A stretch of DNA of 64,000 bases from Bradyrhizobium diazoefficiens (GCF_018131015.1 NZ_JAFCJJ010000007.1:210020-274019); one strand, 5' to 3'. Numbered from the stretch's first letter, positions 18,146 through 27,047 are shown. The notes: generated from the letters alone by a model not told the origin. Numbers and translations: made by a program.

Positions 18146-19117
18146 CTACTGCTTCTCGATCCCGGCGTCGGTGATCAGCTTCTCCCACAGCACAAGCTGA
18201 TCTTTCAGAAACTTCTCGAACTCCTCCGGCGTCTGGGCGAACGCCTCCATGCCGCGCTCGGCGAGCTGCGCCTTGACCTCCGGCCGCTCGACGATCTTGC
18301 TGATCTCCGCGTTCAGCTTCGCCACCATCTCCTTCGGCATGCCGGCCGGGCCGAAATAGCCTTGCCAGGAGGAGATGTCGAAGCCCCTGACGGTCTCGTC
18401 CATGGTCGGCAGCTCCGGCAGCAGCGCCGACTTCTGCTTGGTGGTGACCGCCAGCATCTTCAGCGCCTTGCCCTTGACGTGCGGCAGGCCGGTGAGGACG
18501 TCGACGAACATCATGGAGACGCGGCCGGCAATGACGTCGGTCAGCGCGGGCGGCGAGCTCTTGTAGGGCACGTGCAGGAGCTCAATGCCGGCGAGCCGCG
18601 CGAAGGTGGCGCCGGAGACGATCGCCGACGACGAGCCCGAGGCATAGGAGTATTTGCCCGGCTCCTTCTTGGCGAGCGCGATCAGCTCGGCGACCGAATT
18701 GGCCGGGATGTCCGGATTGATCACCAGCATGAACGGCAGGTCGCCGGTGCGCGCGATCGGCGTGAAATCCTTCTGCGGGTCGTAGCTCAGCGACTTCAGC
18801 AGAAAGGGATTGGCCGAATGCGTGGTGTTGGTGGTCACCAGCAGCGTGTAGCCGTCGGGCGCGGAGCGGGCGACGAAGCTCGCGGCGATCGAGCCGTTGG
18901 CGCCGGCCTTGTTCTCGATCACCATGCCGGTGCCGAGCGCGGTGCCGAGCTCCTTGGAGATGATGCGCGTCGTGGTGTCGGTGCCGCTGCCGGCCGCGAA
19001 CGGCAGCACCAGCGTGATGTTGCGGCTGGGCCAGGTATTGGCCTGCGCGGTGGATGCGGCGGCAAGACACAGCGCGGCGGCGCCGGCGGCGCGCAGGATC
19101 CGGATCAGTGACGGCAT
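18146..19117 (-). CDS. Bug/tripartite tricarboxylate transporter substrate-binding protein
   Basis: A 323-residue periplasmic binding protein of the Bug (TctC-like) family. It has a signal peptide (MPSLIRILRAAGAAALCLAAAS, cleavage near AQA), the family start WPSRNITLVLPFAAGSGTDTTTR, the GANGSIAASFVARSAPDGYTLL segment and the GWQGYFGP-like motif SSWQGYFGPAGMPKE. ATG 19117 gives the clean signal peptide; a 20-residue extension upstream is unlikely. These proteins bind carboxylates or similar acids. No TctA/TctB membrane genes are nearby, which is common for orphan Bug proteins in this group. Confidence 0.92.
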   Translation of the reverse strand: MPSLIRILRAAGAAALCLAAASTAQANTWPSRNITLVLPFAAGSGTDTTTRIISKELGTALGTGMVIENKAGANGSIAASFVARSAPDGYTLLVTTNTTHSANPFLLKSLSYDPQKDFTPIARTGDLPFMLVINPDIPANSVAELIALAKKEPGKYSYASGSSSAIVSGATFARLAGIELLHVPYKSSPPALTDVIAGRVSMMFVDVLTGLPHVKGKALKMLAVTTKQKSALLPELPTMDETVRGFDISSWQGYFGPAGMPKEMVAKLNAEISKIVERPEVKAQLAERGMEAFAQTPEEFEKFLKDQLVLWEKLITDAGIEKQ

Positions 19118-19197
19118 GTTTGGACGTTCCCTCTTTTTTCGTTGGCGGGGAACGTAGCTGGTCCAGGCAAAAATCAAAAGACGTGAGTCAATTTGGT

Positions 19198-19356
19198 CTC
19201 GTGCCCCGGACGCAGCGCAGCGCTCCTTCGCGGTGCGCTGCAGAGCCGGGGCCCATGCCGCGGCACGCTGGGTCCCGGTTCAGCAGCGCATCACCATAGC
19301 GCGTCGGAGACGCGCGTGAACGCGCTTATGGTGCTGCGCTGCGCCCGGGACACGAG
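19198..19356. repeat. Composite inverted repeat (GTGCCCCGGACGCAGCGC family)
   Basis: Two related units face each other: one begins CTCGTGCCCCGGACGCAGCG, the other ends CTGCGCCCGGGACACGAG. It lies between the Bug gene and the EamA transporter gene. A related pair in the opposite order is at 49632-49775. Confidence 0.7.
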
Positions 19357-19382
19357 CCTTGTCGTGTGTCCGCGCCGCGGAA

Positions 19383-20318
19383 TTATTTCACCGCCGAGCC
19401 CTGCCGCGAGGCGATGACGACGCCGGCGAGCACCAGGGCGTAGCCTATGAGGTGAAACGGCTGGAGCTTTTCGCCGAGCAGCAGGATCGCCATCGCCGAG
19501 CCGAACACCGGCACCAGATGGAAGAACGGCGCGGCCCGGTTCGGCCCGATCAGCGCCACGCCGCGGTTGAAGAAGAGATAGGCGAGCGTCGAGGGGAAGA
19601 TCAGGATGTAGCCGAGGGTTGCCAGCGTCACGGTGTCGAATTGCAGGACGTTGCCGCTCAAGGCCTCCCAGATTGCGGTCGGCAGCAGCATCGTCGCGCC
19701 GCAGCAGGTCGTGAAGGACAGGAAGGAGAGCTGATGCACCTTCGGCCGGCGCGGGATGAAGGCGGAGTAGATGCCGAAGGCCACCAGCGAGGAGGCGAAC
19801 ATGACGTCGCCCCGGTTGAGCGAGATGCTCGCCAGCGCTGCGAAATCGGCGCGCAGGATGATGATCAGCACGCCCGCAAGCGAGATCGCGATGCCGGCGA
19901 GTTGCGCCGCCGTCAGCCGTACCCCGAACAGCACCAGCGACCACAACGCCACGAACAGGGGACCTGCCGACTGGATCAGCAGCGCGTTCAGCGCCTCGGT
20001 ATACTGCATGGCCCAGTATGAGATGGCGTTGTTGAAGGCAAAGCCCACCAGCGACAGGAACAGCATCAGCGGCAGGCTCCTGCGCAAGGCGGGCCAGTCG
20101 CGCTTCAGATGCGGCCAGGAGAACGGCAAAAGCAGCAGGAACACGCCGAACCAGCGGATCGTGGTCACCGTCAGCGGCGGGACGTGCGCGCCGACATGGC
20201 GGGCGAGCACGATGTTGCCGGCCCAGAACAGCGAGCTCAGGCTGAGCAGCAGATAAGGCTGGTTATTGAGCCAATGGGCCGGGTTGGAGGCCGGTGGCGC
20301 GGGCGAAGCAATCGTCAT
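19383..20318 (-). CDS. EamA/DMT-family transporter (copy 1)
   Basis: A 311-residue inner-membrane protein with ten predicted helices in two EamA halves (NQPYLLLSLSSLFWAGN at the start; GIYSAFIPRRPKVHQ between halves; FPSTLAYLFFNRGVALIGPNRAAPFFHLVPVFG near the end). It belongs to the drug/metabolite exporter superfamily and its substrate is unknown. It is a clear paralogue of the protein at 25959-26891. The start is uncertain: ATG 20318 gives a normal N-terminus, but a GTG at 20366 is in frame. That GTG overlaps a Crp-like palindrome, which favours the shorter form. Confidence 0.88.
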   Translation of the reverse strand: MTIASPAPPASNPAHWLNNQPYLLLSLSSLFWAGNIVLARHVGAHVPPLTVTTIRWFGVFLLLLPFSWPHLKRDWPALRRSLPLMLFLSLVGFAFNNAISYWAMQYTEALNALLIQSAGPLFVALWSLVLFGVRLTAAQLAGIAISLAGVLIIILRADFAALASISLNRGDVMFASSLVAFGIYSAFIPRRPKVHQLSFLSFTTCCGATMLLPTAIWEALSGNVLQFDTVTLATLGYILIFPSTLAYLFFNRGVALIGPNRAAPFFHLVPVFGSAMAILLLGEKLQPFHLIGYALVLAGVVIASRQGSAVK

Positions 20319-20351
20319 GGCGTCGGATACGACCTTGCGCCGGATCGTCGT

Positions 20352-20367
20352 TGTGACACAAGTCACG
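20352..20367. promoter_or_regulatory. Crp-like palindrome between EamA and DUF1330 genes
   Basis: The sequence TGTGACACAAGTCACG fits TGTGA-N6-TCACA at nine of ten fixed positions and includes the perfect inverted repeat GTGAC-ACAA-GTCAC. It lies in the divergent intergenic space. Confidence 0.4.
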
Positions 20368-20410
20368 CGCCCGCAGGGCTACAATGCGCGCGTGATCGAG
20401 GGAGGCGTCA

Positions 20411-20812
20411 TTGGCGGTTAATATGTTGAACATCGAGGGCCTGGAGCGGCTCGATCCGGATGCGCCGGTGGTGATGCTGAACCTGATGCGCTTCCACGCG
20501 CGCTCGCGCGACGGCGACGGTTCCGGCTGGGATGCCTATCTGCGCTACAGCGCGATCACCGTGCCGATGATCAAGGCGCGGGGCGGCACGCTGCTCTGGA
20601 CCGGCGCGGCGAAGACCGTCGCGCTCGGTCCGCGCGCCGGCCAGGACTGGGATTTCGTGGCCCTGGTCTACTATCCCTCGGTCGCTTCCTTCCTCGACAT
20701 GATGACGTCAGAGGCCTACGAGCGTGATGCCGATCCGCATCGCGTCAACGGCTGCGCCGAGCATGTCATCATCGCGACCGAGCAGGCCTACAGCAAGTTC
20801 AGCGCCGGCTGA
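20411..20812 (+). CDS. DUF1330-like protein, 133 aa
   Basis: A small cytoplasmic protein of the dimeric alpha-beta-barrel type. The DUF1330-like features are PVVMLNLMRFH, WDAYLRYSAITVPMIKARGGTLLWTGAA and a central DWDFVALVYYPSVASFLDMMTSEAY. Function in the family is not established. The start is probably TTG 20411, as GGAGG lies five bases before it; ATG 20423 is the alternative. It diverges from the EamA gene and precedes the cyclase gene on the same strand, 226 bp away. Confidence 0.8.
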   Translation: MAVNMLNIEGLERLDPDAPVVMLNLMRFHARSRDGDGSGWDAYLRYSAITVPMIKARGGTLLWTGAAKTVALGPRAGQDWDFVALVYYPSVASFLDMMTSEAYERDADPHRVNGCAEHVIIATEQAYSKFSAG

Positions 20813-21038
20813 TACCGCCGGTTTGCAACCGGAGGCGTGGGTCCGGGCCCCCATTGCAACCTTGTTCGGTGTGGCTGCGGCACTGTTGCGCGCCAAATGT
20901 GAACTAATCGATTGCCCGGGGGTGCCAAAAATGGTGCCTTGGCCCGGTGAGTACGCATGTCGGGGCATTGCCGGCCCGGCATGAGTGCTGCGGTGCTGTT
21001 TCCTGCTGGTCGTATATTGGGCTTCGTTAGGGGATCAG

Positions 21039-24000
21039 ATGCTTTGTGAGCGGTGCGACGGGGACAATCCGGCGACGAATCGCTTCTGTCACGGCTGCGG
21101 CGCGCCGCTGCCGATGGCCTGTCCCTCCTGCAATCATCTCAGCCCGCCCGGCTCCGGCTTTTGCGGGGCCTGCGGCGCGGCCCTGAGTGCCGCCAGCAGG
21201 CCAATCCCGGCTCCGGCGGGCCCGTCCACGCGGCCGCTCCGCGGCGAGTTGAAGCAGGTGACGGTGCTGTTTGCCGATCTCGTCAGCTCGACCGAGATCG
21301 TCGCCGGGCTCACCGCCGAAGATGCCATGCAGCGTCTCAAGCCCGCGCTCGATGCCATGTGCGACGCCGTGGCGCGGTTCGAGGGCACGGTGGTGCGAAC
21401 GCTCGGCGACGGCATCCTCGCCTTCTTCGGCGCACCGCGTGCGCAGGAGGGTCATGCTTTGCTGGCCTGCGAGGCGGCGCTCGCCATCCGGGACGCGTTT
21501 CGCGCGCGCGATGACGCCATGTCGGTGCGCATTGGCCTGCATTCCGGCGAGATCGTCGCGGATGCACCGATCGTCGACACCGTCACCGAGCACGGCGCCT
21601 ACGGCCTCACCATTCACCTCGCAAGCCGCCTGCCCGCCGAGGCGGAGCCGGACGAGATCTGCCTGACCGACGAGACCTACCGTCTGGTGCGCTCGTTCTG
21701 CGACGTCGGCCCGCTCGGCCGTCATCGCTTGCGCGGCGTGCCCGAGCCGATCGAGCTTTACCTTCTGAAGAACCTCAAGCCGGCGGTTGCCAGCCAGCAG
21801 TTCCGCGGCCTCGCCCTGACGACGTTCCGCGGCCGCGAGCGGGAGATAGCCCTGCTGCAGCGGACCCTCGCCGCGGTCGAGACCGGCGGCTCGCGTGTCA
21901 CCGGCATCGTCGGCGCGCCCGGCACCGGCAAGAGCCGGCTCTGCTACGAATTCGCGGAATGGTGCCGCGCGCGTCTCATTCCGGTGTTCGAGGCCCGCGC
22001 GCAGTCCTATGGCACTGCAACGCCGCTGCAGCCGGTGCTGGAATTCCTGCGCTCGACCTATTTCAACGTCTCGCTGGACGACGAGCCCGACGTGGCGGTG
22101 AAGCAGATCGCCACGCACCTCGCCGAACTCGGTTCGACCTTCGAGGCGGACCTCTGGCTGGTTTGCGATTTCCTCGGCATCAGGCACGGTCAGGGGCCGC
22201 CCTCCTGGCTCAGTCCGCGCGCCCGCAATGTCCGTCTGCTCGACATCATCCGTCACCTGATCCGCCAGCGCGGGGCGTCGGCGTCGGTGATCATCATCGA
22301 GGATCTGCACTGGCTCGATCAAGCGAGCGAGGAGTTCGTCGCCACGCTGGTCGACGCGGTGGTCTCCACCAAGACGGTCCTGATCGTGAATTTCCGGCCG
22401 GCCTATTCCGCGCCCTGGATGACCGGGCCGCAGTACCAGCAGATCGAGCTCGCCGAGCTGTCTCCGACGGATACGGATGACCTCGTCGATGAGCTGCTCG
22501 GCCCCGGAGACGATCTCCTTGACGTGCGGCGGCGCATCGCCGAGCGCAGCGGCGGCAATCCGTTCTTCGCCGAGGAGCTGATCCGCTCCCTGGTCGAGCA
22601 TCTGGCCATCGTCGGCGAACAGGGCGGCTATCTGCGCGGCATCTCCGGCGTCTCCGACGTGCTGCCGCCGACCGTGCAGGCGGTGATCGGTGCGCGGATC
22701 GACCGGCTGGCGCCCGGCGATCGCGACCTCCTGCAAACGGCGGCCATCATCGGCAAGGAGTTCGAGCTCGCCGTCCTGCAGAGCGTCGCGAGCCTGCCCG
22801 CCGTCACGCTCGAGGCGATTCTGGCCCGGCTCTGTTCCGGCGAGATGCTGCAGGCCCACAGCGGCAAGGACGGCCAGGGCTACGGCTTCCGCCATCCCCT
22901 GATCCAGGAGGTCGCCTATTCGACCCAGCTCCGCGCGCGGCGCAGCCTGCTCCACGCGCGGGTCGCGCGGGCGATCGAGCAATTCTATCCGGAACGGCTC
23001 GAGGAGTTTTCAGCGCTGCTGTCCCACCATTTCGAGCAGGCCGGCGACGCGGAAGCCGCGGCCGGATATGCCGCGCGCGCCGCGCGCTGGATCGGTTCGA
23101 CCAGCCCGGCGGAAGCGATCCGGCATTGGCACAAGGTGCGCGCGCTGAAGGCGGGACAGGCGCGCAGCCCGGCGGGCGATGCGCTCAGGATCGCGGCCAG
23201 CAGCCAGATCGCCTGGCTCGGCTGGCGCGAGGGCATGACGTCGGAGGAGGCAAAGCCCTTCATTCAGGAAGCGCTGGAATGGGCCCAGGACATCGACGAT
23301 TCCATGATCCCGCTGTTGCTGTTCGTCGAGGGCCGGATCGCGGGCGCGAGCGGCGGGCAGGCCGATGCCTATGTCAGCACGGTCAAGGAGGCGCTGGCGC
23401 TGACCGAAGCGCGAAAGCTCACCAGCCGCGCTGCGACGCTCAATGCCTCGCTCAGCCAGGCCTATGGCTGGGCGGGCCTGTTGCGCGAGGCGCTCGCCGC
23501 AAGCGATGCGGCGCTCGCCGGCGTCCCCGCCATCACCGATTTCGAGCACCAGTTCCTTGGCTACAATGTCGAGCACTGGATCCTCAGCCTGCGCGGCCGG
23601 ATCCTGGTTCGGCTCGGGCGTTTCGACGAGGCGCGGCTGTGCTTCGACCGCATCCTCGCCATCGAGCCGACGCTGATCGATCCGACGGTGCAATTCATCG
23701 CCAATCTCGGGCACGTCGATCTCGCCTGGTGCCTCGGCGATTCCGCGATGGCCTCGAACCACGCCTGGCGCGTGGTCGAGCTGGCCTCGCGCCAGGCCAG
23801 CCCCTATCTGCGCGCCTACTCGCTGGCCTGCATCGGCACGGCGCAGGGCATCGCGAGGAACTACCAGGCGGCGATCCTGTCGTTGACGGAGGGCGTCGAG
23901 TTCGTGCGCGGGGCGTGCGTCGCCATGGAGATCGAGCCGGAGATGCTTGCCAGCATCGCCGACTATCAGCTGCGTTCCGGCGCCCGTACGGCTGCCATCG

Positions 24001-24230
24001 ACAAGGCGCGGGAAGCGATCAAGGTGGCCCAGGAACGGCACGCGCGCCTGCCGGAATGCCGCGCCAACATCACCCTCGCGGCCGCGCTCGCCGCCGGGAA
24101 TGAGCCGGATCACCTTGGCGAGGTCGGCCGCCTCGTCGATCGCGCGGAGGCTCTGATCGAACTGACCGGGGCCGACATCTACCGGCGGCTGCTGGAGGAA
24201 GCGCGGCGGCGGCTCGCGGTCGGCGCGTGA
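21039..24230 (+). CDS. Class III adenylate/guanylate cyclase with AAA-ATPase and TPR domains
   Basis: A 1063-residue cytoplasmic protein. Two zinc ribbons open it (Cys3/6/17/20 and Cys28/31/42/45). A class III cyclase domain follows at about 70-240, with metal-binding KQVTVLFADLVSSTE and VRTLGDGILAFFG. Then comes an AAA/STAND-type ATPase with Walker A GAPGTGKSR near residue 290 and a Walker B-like VIIIEDLHWLDQASEE. The C-terminal half is helical and TPR-like. Such proteins are presumed signal-controlled cAMP or cGMP makers. ATG 21039 is chosen for the AGGGGA site; an upstream extension is hydrophobic and unlikely. Its stop codon abuts that of the convergent methyltransferase gene. Confidence 0.9.
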   Translation: MLCERCDGDNPATNRFCHGCGAPLPMACPSCNHLSPPGSGFCGACGAALSAASRPIPAPAGPSTRPLRGELKQVTVLFADLVSSTEIVAGLTAEDAMQRLKPALDAMCDAVARFEGTVVRTLGDGILAFFGAPRAQEGHALLACEAALAIRDAFRARDDAMSVRIGLHSGEIVADAPIVDTVTEHGAYGLTIHLASRLPAEAEPDEICLTDETYRLVRSFCDVGPLGRHRLRGVPEPIELYLLKNLKPAVASQQFRGLALTTFRGREREIALLQRTLAAVETGGSRVTGIVGAPGTGKSRLCYEFAEWCRARLIPVFEARAQSYGTATPLQPVLEFLRSTYFNVSLDDEPDVAVKQIATHLAELGSTFEADLWLVCDFLGIRHGQGPPSWLSPRARNVRLLDIIRHLIRQRGASASVIIIEDLHWLDQASEEFVATLVDAVVSTKTVLIVNFRPAYSAPWMTGPQYQQIELAELSPTDTDDLVDELLGPGDDLLDVRRRIAERSGGNPFFAEELIRSLVEHLAIVGEQGGYLRGISGVSDVLPPTVQAVIGARIDRLAPGDRDLLQTAAIIGKEFELAVLQSVASLPAVTLEAILARLCSGEMLQAHSGKDGQGYGFRHPLIQEVAYSTQLRARRSLLHARVARAIEQFYPERLEEFSALLSHHFEQAGDAEAAAGYAARAARWIGSTSPAEAIRHWHKVRALKAGQARSPAGDALRIAASSQIAWLGWREGMTSEEAKPFIQEALEWAQDIDDSMIPLLLFVEGRIAGASGGQADAYVSTVKEALALTEARKLTSRAATLNASLSQAYGWAGLLREALAASDAALAGVPAITDFEHQFLGYNVEHWILSLRGRILVRLGRFDEARLCFDRILAIEPTLIDPTVQFIANLGHVDLAWCLGDSAMASNHAWRVVELASRQASPYLRAYSLACIGTAQGIARNYQAAILSLTEGVEFVRGACVAMEIEPEMLASIADYQLRSGARTAAIDKAREAIKVAQERHARLPECRANITLAAALAAGNEPDHLGEVGRLVDRAEALIELTGADIYRRLLEEARRRLAVGA

Positions 24231-24896
24231 CTACATCTTTCGCACGATCAGCGTGAACTCCATCATTCCATAGCCGTCGTGAACCTCGGCGATGGCATCG
24301 AAGCGGGTGGTGCAATAGCGCGCCCAGGACGCGGTGTCGGTGGTGTAGAGGCCGCGGCGGGCAGGCGTCCCTGCCGGCTGCTTCATGAAATTGACGGCGA
24401 AGCCGCGCCTTGTGGTGCGGTGCAAATCGTCGAGGCTCGCCGCGATGAAGCGCTCCCAGTCCGGGCGCGGCTCATCCTGCGCGACATTGAAGATGCCGCT
24501 TGCGACCGCATAATCCGCGATGCGGGGGCTGGCATGGCCGAGGGCGAAGGCGGTGTCGCGCCGGTCGCGCCACAGCCGCCGCGCCCGCCGCAGCATCGCA
24601 GCCGAGACGTCGATGCCGAGATAGTCGACGGCGCAGTCGCCATGCCGGCGCTCGAGATAGGCGATCAGCGCACCATAGCCGCAGCCGAGATCGTTCAGCG
24701 AGAAGGGCGATGCGAGATCGCACAGTTTCAGAAGCTGGACGAAGCGCATCTCCTGCGTGGCCTGGCAGGTCCAGTCGACGCCGGGTGGCGTCGTGCCGAA
24801 GCGCCGGACCTGAGCCGAATAATAGGCAGCGATGCCGGCGTAGATCGGTGTCAAGTCTCCGGCGGCGGCGCTGCGCCGCCCGACCGCGGCGCGCAT
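24231..24896 (-). CDS. SAM-dependent methyltransferase, class I
   Basis: A 221-residue protein with a Rossmann-type methyltransferase core: motif I LNDLGCGYGALIAYLERR, the acidic end of strand 2 in YLGIDVSAAMLRRAR, and a post-motif stretch YAVASGIFNVAQDEPRPDWE. The N-terminal part (LTPIYAGIAAYYSAQVRRFG) is common in small-molecule methyltransferases. The substrate is unknown. ATG 24896 lies seven bases after the stop of the upstream gene, so the two form an operon. A TTGA-type box upstream of the first gene may control both. A longer open extension overlaps the neighbour and is rejected. Confidence 0.85.
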   Translation of the reverse strand: MRAAVGRRSAAAGDLTPIYAGIAAYYSAQVRRFGTTPPGVDWTCQATQEMRFVQLLKLCDLASPFSLNDLGCGYGALIAYLERRHGDCAVDYLGIDVSAAMLRRARRLWRDRRDTAFALGHASPRIADYAVASGIFNVAQDEPRPDWERFIAASLDDLHRTTRRGFAVNFMKQPAGTPARRGLYTTDTASWARYCTTRFDAIAEVHDGYGMMEFTLIVRKM

Positions 24897-24903
24897 CGCC
24901 GGA

Positions 24904-25425
24904 CTACTTCTTCTTCGGCTTCTTCTTTTTCTTGGCGACGCCCAGAGGCGGGAGGGTATTCCCCAACGGCAGCGAGATGACCAGGTACGTCCTGCCGAGA
25001 TAGGGGAGCGGAACCTCCTTGGTGACGATGACCTTCTTCCCGAGCGCAGCATCGTTCGGATCATGCGCCCTCATGAAGCATGGCAACGGACGCGTCTCCA
25101 GGAAGTTCTTGACCAGGGCGGTCACGATACGCTCGTCACCGCTGACATCGGGCAGATCCGAACCGATCTTGCACAACCATTCCAGCACCTTGAGCCAGCG
25201 GTTTTTCAATCGGTTGTTGTAGATGCCGCCGAGCCCGAGCAGGCGGGCGCTGTCAGCGAATTTCCGTCCCTCCTTGAAGATCTCGAATTCGTCCTGAAGG
25301 TACTTGATTTCGGAGATGCCGCCGGCGGCGAGGTCGGCTTCGCGCTGCTCAGGTCCAAATCTCAAATTGAACAATTCAAGAAGCGATCCGATGTAAAGAT
25401 CGTCCTCGGCAACAATTGCGCCCAT
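24904..25425 (-). CDS. Unknown protein, 173 aa, lysine-rich C-terminus
   Basis: I do not recognise a family. The protein starts MGAIVAEDDLYIGSLLELFNL after a good AGGGAGAG site. It is charged and mixed alpha/beta, with motifs LLGLGGIYNNRLKNRWLKVLEW and PLPYLGRTYLVISLPLGNTL, and ends in a run of lysines (VAKKKKKPKKK). No signal peptide or membrane helix is seen. It is first in a two-gene unit with the methyltransferase; the basic tail could contact nucleic acid or be a modification target, but that is speculation. TTGAACCTTGGCAA lies about 59 bp upstream. Confidence 0.72.
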   Translation of the reverse strand: MGAIVAEDDLYIGSLLELFNLRFGPEQREADLAAGGISEIKYLQDEFEIFKEGRKFADSARLLGLGGIYNNRLKNRWLKVLEWLCKIGSDLPDVSGDERIVTALVKNFLETRPLPCFMRAHDPNDAALGKKVIVTKEVPLPYLGRTYLVISLPLGNTLPPLGVAKKKKKPKKK

Positions 25426-25477
25426 ATCGCTCTCCCTGATGATCAGAGTTGCGTAGCGTAGCCTGACAATGGGAACA

Positions 25478-25491
25478 TTGAACCTTGGCAA
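25478..25491 (-). promoter_or_regulatory. FixK-like box upstream of 173-aa gene
   Basis: The site reads TTGAACCTTGGCAA and fits TTG(A/C)-N6-(T/G)CAA. Its centre is about 59 bp upstream of the ATG at 25425. The inner bases are not palindromic, so confidence is moderate. Confidence 0.45.
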
Positions 25492-25661
25492 TGGAAAATT
25501 TGCAAGCTGCAGACTTGAGGCTTCATCGCGCGGGTTTGCCCGCCGGGGGCATCAGCCGTCCCGGTCAACCGACACGTGTCCCGTCCGGCGCGACTGCGCC
25601 CGGCAAGGCAGGCCGCTTCGTTGACGCCACGCGTGCGCCTGACAGCGCCGGGGCAAAGACC

Positions 25662-25675
25662 TTGATCTTGATCAA
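25662..25675 (+). promoter_or_regulatory. FixK-like box upstream of DUF3551 gene
   Basis: The site reads TTGATCTTGATCAA, a full TTGAT-N4-ATCAA match. Its centre is about 61 bp upstream of the ATG at 25730. Confidence 0.75.
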
Positions 25676-25729
25676 AGGCGCATCCACAGTGGCCGGCAAG
25701 CAATCAGGCTGCAAAATCGGGAGGAATTC

Positions 25730-25954
25730 ATGCATCGCCTTGTCCTGGTCAGCCTGTCCGCCCTTGTCCTGTCGTGCGCGGTCGGGACGACCCCGGCCCA
25801 TGCGGGGCGCTATTGCCTGCAGGGGGATCAATGGGGCTATCCGGGGAATTGCGCCTTCGACACCTATGAGCAGTGCAGGGTCACGGCGTCCGGCACGCGT
25901 GCCTCCTGCGGCATCAATCCGCAATACGCGCACAGGAAAAGAGTGACGCATTGA
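25730..25954 (+). CDS. DUF3551 small exported protein, 74 aa
   Basis: A signal peptide (MHRLVLVSLSALVLSCAVG, cleavage near AHA) is followed by a short mature part with the DUF3551 pattern: YCLQGDQWGYPGNCAFDTYEQCRVTASG, then ASCGINPQY. Four cysteines probably form two disulfides in the periplasm. The family is abundant in Bradyrhizobium and has no known function. GGGAGG precedes the ATG. A perfect FixK-like box upstream suggests low-oxygen induction. It is convergent with, and 4 bp from, the second EamA gene. Confidence 0.87.
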   Translation: MHRLVLVSLSALVLSCAVGTTPAHAGRYCLQGDQWGYPGNCAFDTYEQCRVTASGTRASCGINPQYAHRKRVTH

Positions 25955-25958
25955 AGCG

Positions 25959-26891
25959 TCAGCTCGCCTGCTTGCGCGACGCCACGAACACGCCCGACAG
26001 CACCAGTGCGAATCCGATGAAGTGGAAGGCCTTCGGGTGTTCGCCCAGGAACACCATGGCCATGATCGAGCCGAACACCGGCACGACGTGGAAGAACGGC
26101 GCGGCGCGGTTGGCGCCGATCAGGCGCACGCCGCGATTGAAGCAGAGATAGGCGAGCGTCGAGGGAAACACCGCGACGTAGAACAAAGTGAGCAGGTTCG
26201 GCCCGTCGAGCTTCATCACGGGACGCGCGGACAATTCCCAGATCTCGAGCGGAATGAGGCAGGCGGCGCCGCAGCCGAAGGTGAAGGCGAGGAACGACAG
26301 GCCGTGCATCGGCGGCCGCTTCAGGGTCAAGACCGAATAGAGCGCGAAGAAGATCAGCGCGACCACGAAGATGAGGTCGCCCTTGTTGAAGGCGATGTTC
26401 GACAGCGTGGTGACGTCGCCCTGTAGCAGGATGGTCAGCACGCCGCACATCGAGAGCAGCACGCCGAAGGCCTGGGCCGGGGTGATCCGGACGCCGAGGA
26501 TGACCAGCGACCACAGCGCCACGATCAGCGGCGCGGATGATTGCAGCAGCAGCGTGTTGAGCGCCTGGGTATGTTCCAGCGCCCAGTATTGCAGGGTGTT
26601 GAAGGCGCCGATCCCGGTGATCGACAGGGTGACCATCAGGCCGAACCGGTCGCGGATCGCAGGCCAGTCCGACTTCAGATGTTTCCAGGCGAACGGCAGC
26701 ACCAGCAGGAAGGCGAAGCTCCAGCGCAGGAACGACAGTGTCACCGGCGGGATATGGCCGGCGGCGAGCCGTCCGACGATGGCGTTGCCGGCCCAGCACA
26801 GCGCGGTGATGCTGAGCAGGAGATAGGGCTGGTTGGCGATCCAGTTGTGGCCGGACGATTCCGTGCCCGTGGTCTGGCCGGTGGCGGACAT
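25959..26891 (-). CDS. EamA/DMT-family transporter (copy 2)
   Basis: A 310-residue, ten-helix inner-membrane protein with two EamA repeats (IANQPYLLLSITALCWAGNAIVGRL at the start; FPSTLAYLCFNRGVRLIGANRAAPFFHVVPVFG near the end). It shares long stretches with the transporter at 19383-20318, so the two are paralogues lying about 6 kb apart with the cyclase region between them. The substrate is unknown. ATG 26891 has no strong ribosome site; a longer form from further upstream is open but compositionally odd. Confidence 0.88.
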   Translation of the reverse strand: MSATGQTTGTESSGHNWIANQPYLLLSITALCWAGNAIVGRLAAGHIPPVTLSFLRWSFAFLLVLPFAWKHLKSDWPAIRDRFGLMVTLSITGIGAFNTLQYWALEHTQALNTLLLQSSAPLIVALWSLVILGVRITPAQAFGVLLSMCGVLTILLQGDVTTLSNIAFNKGDLIFVVALIFFALYSVLTLKRPPMHGLSFLAFTFGCGAACLIPLEIWELSARPVMKLDGPNLLTLFYVAVFPSTLAYLCFNRGVRLIGANRAAPFFHVVPVFGSIMAMVFLGEHPKAFHFIGFALVLSGVFVASRKQAS

Positions 26892-27047
26892 TGTGGTTGT
26901 TGTGGCCCCGCGTGGAATGCGCCGAGACCCCGGCCCGGCGACGCCCGGGCCGGCTCGCAACCCGGCCCGCCCAAAGACACGGAAACGTGCCCGATATCAA
27001 TGGGCGGGGGCGCATCGCCATCATGCGTGACGGGAGGCGGAGGAACT

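Larger units (their letters stand above)
25426..25729. other. Divergent intergenic region with two FixK-like boxes
   Basis: This 304-bp space separates the unknown 173-aa gene from the divergent DUF3551 gene. It holds one TTG-N8-CAA site near each gene and no convincing further coding sequence. Confidence 0.6.
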
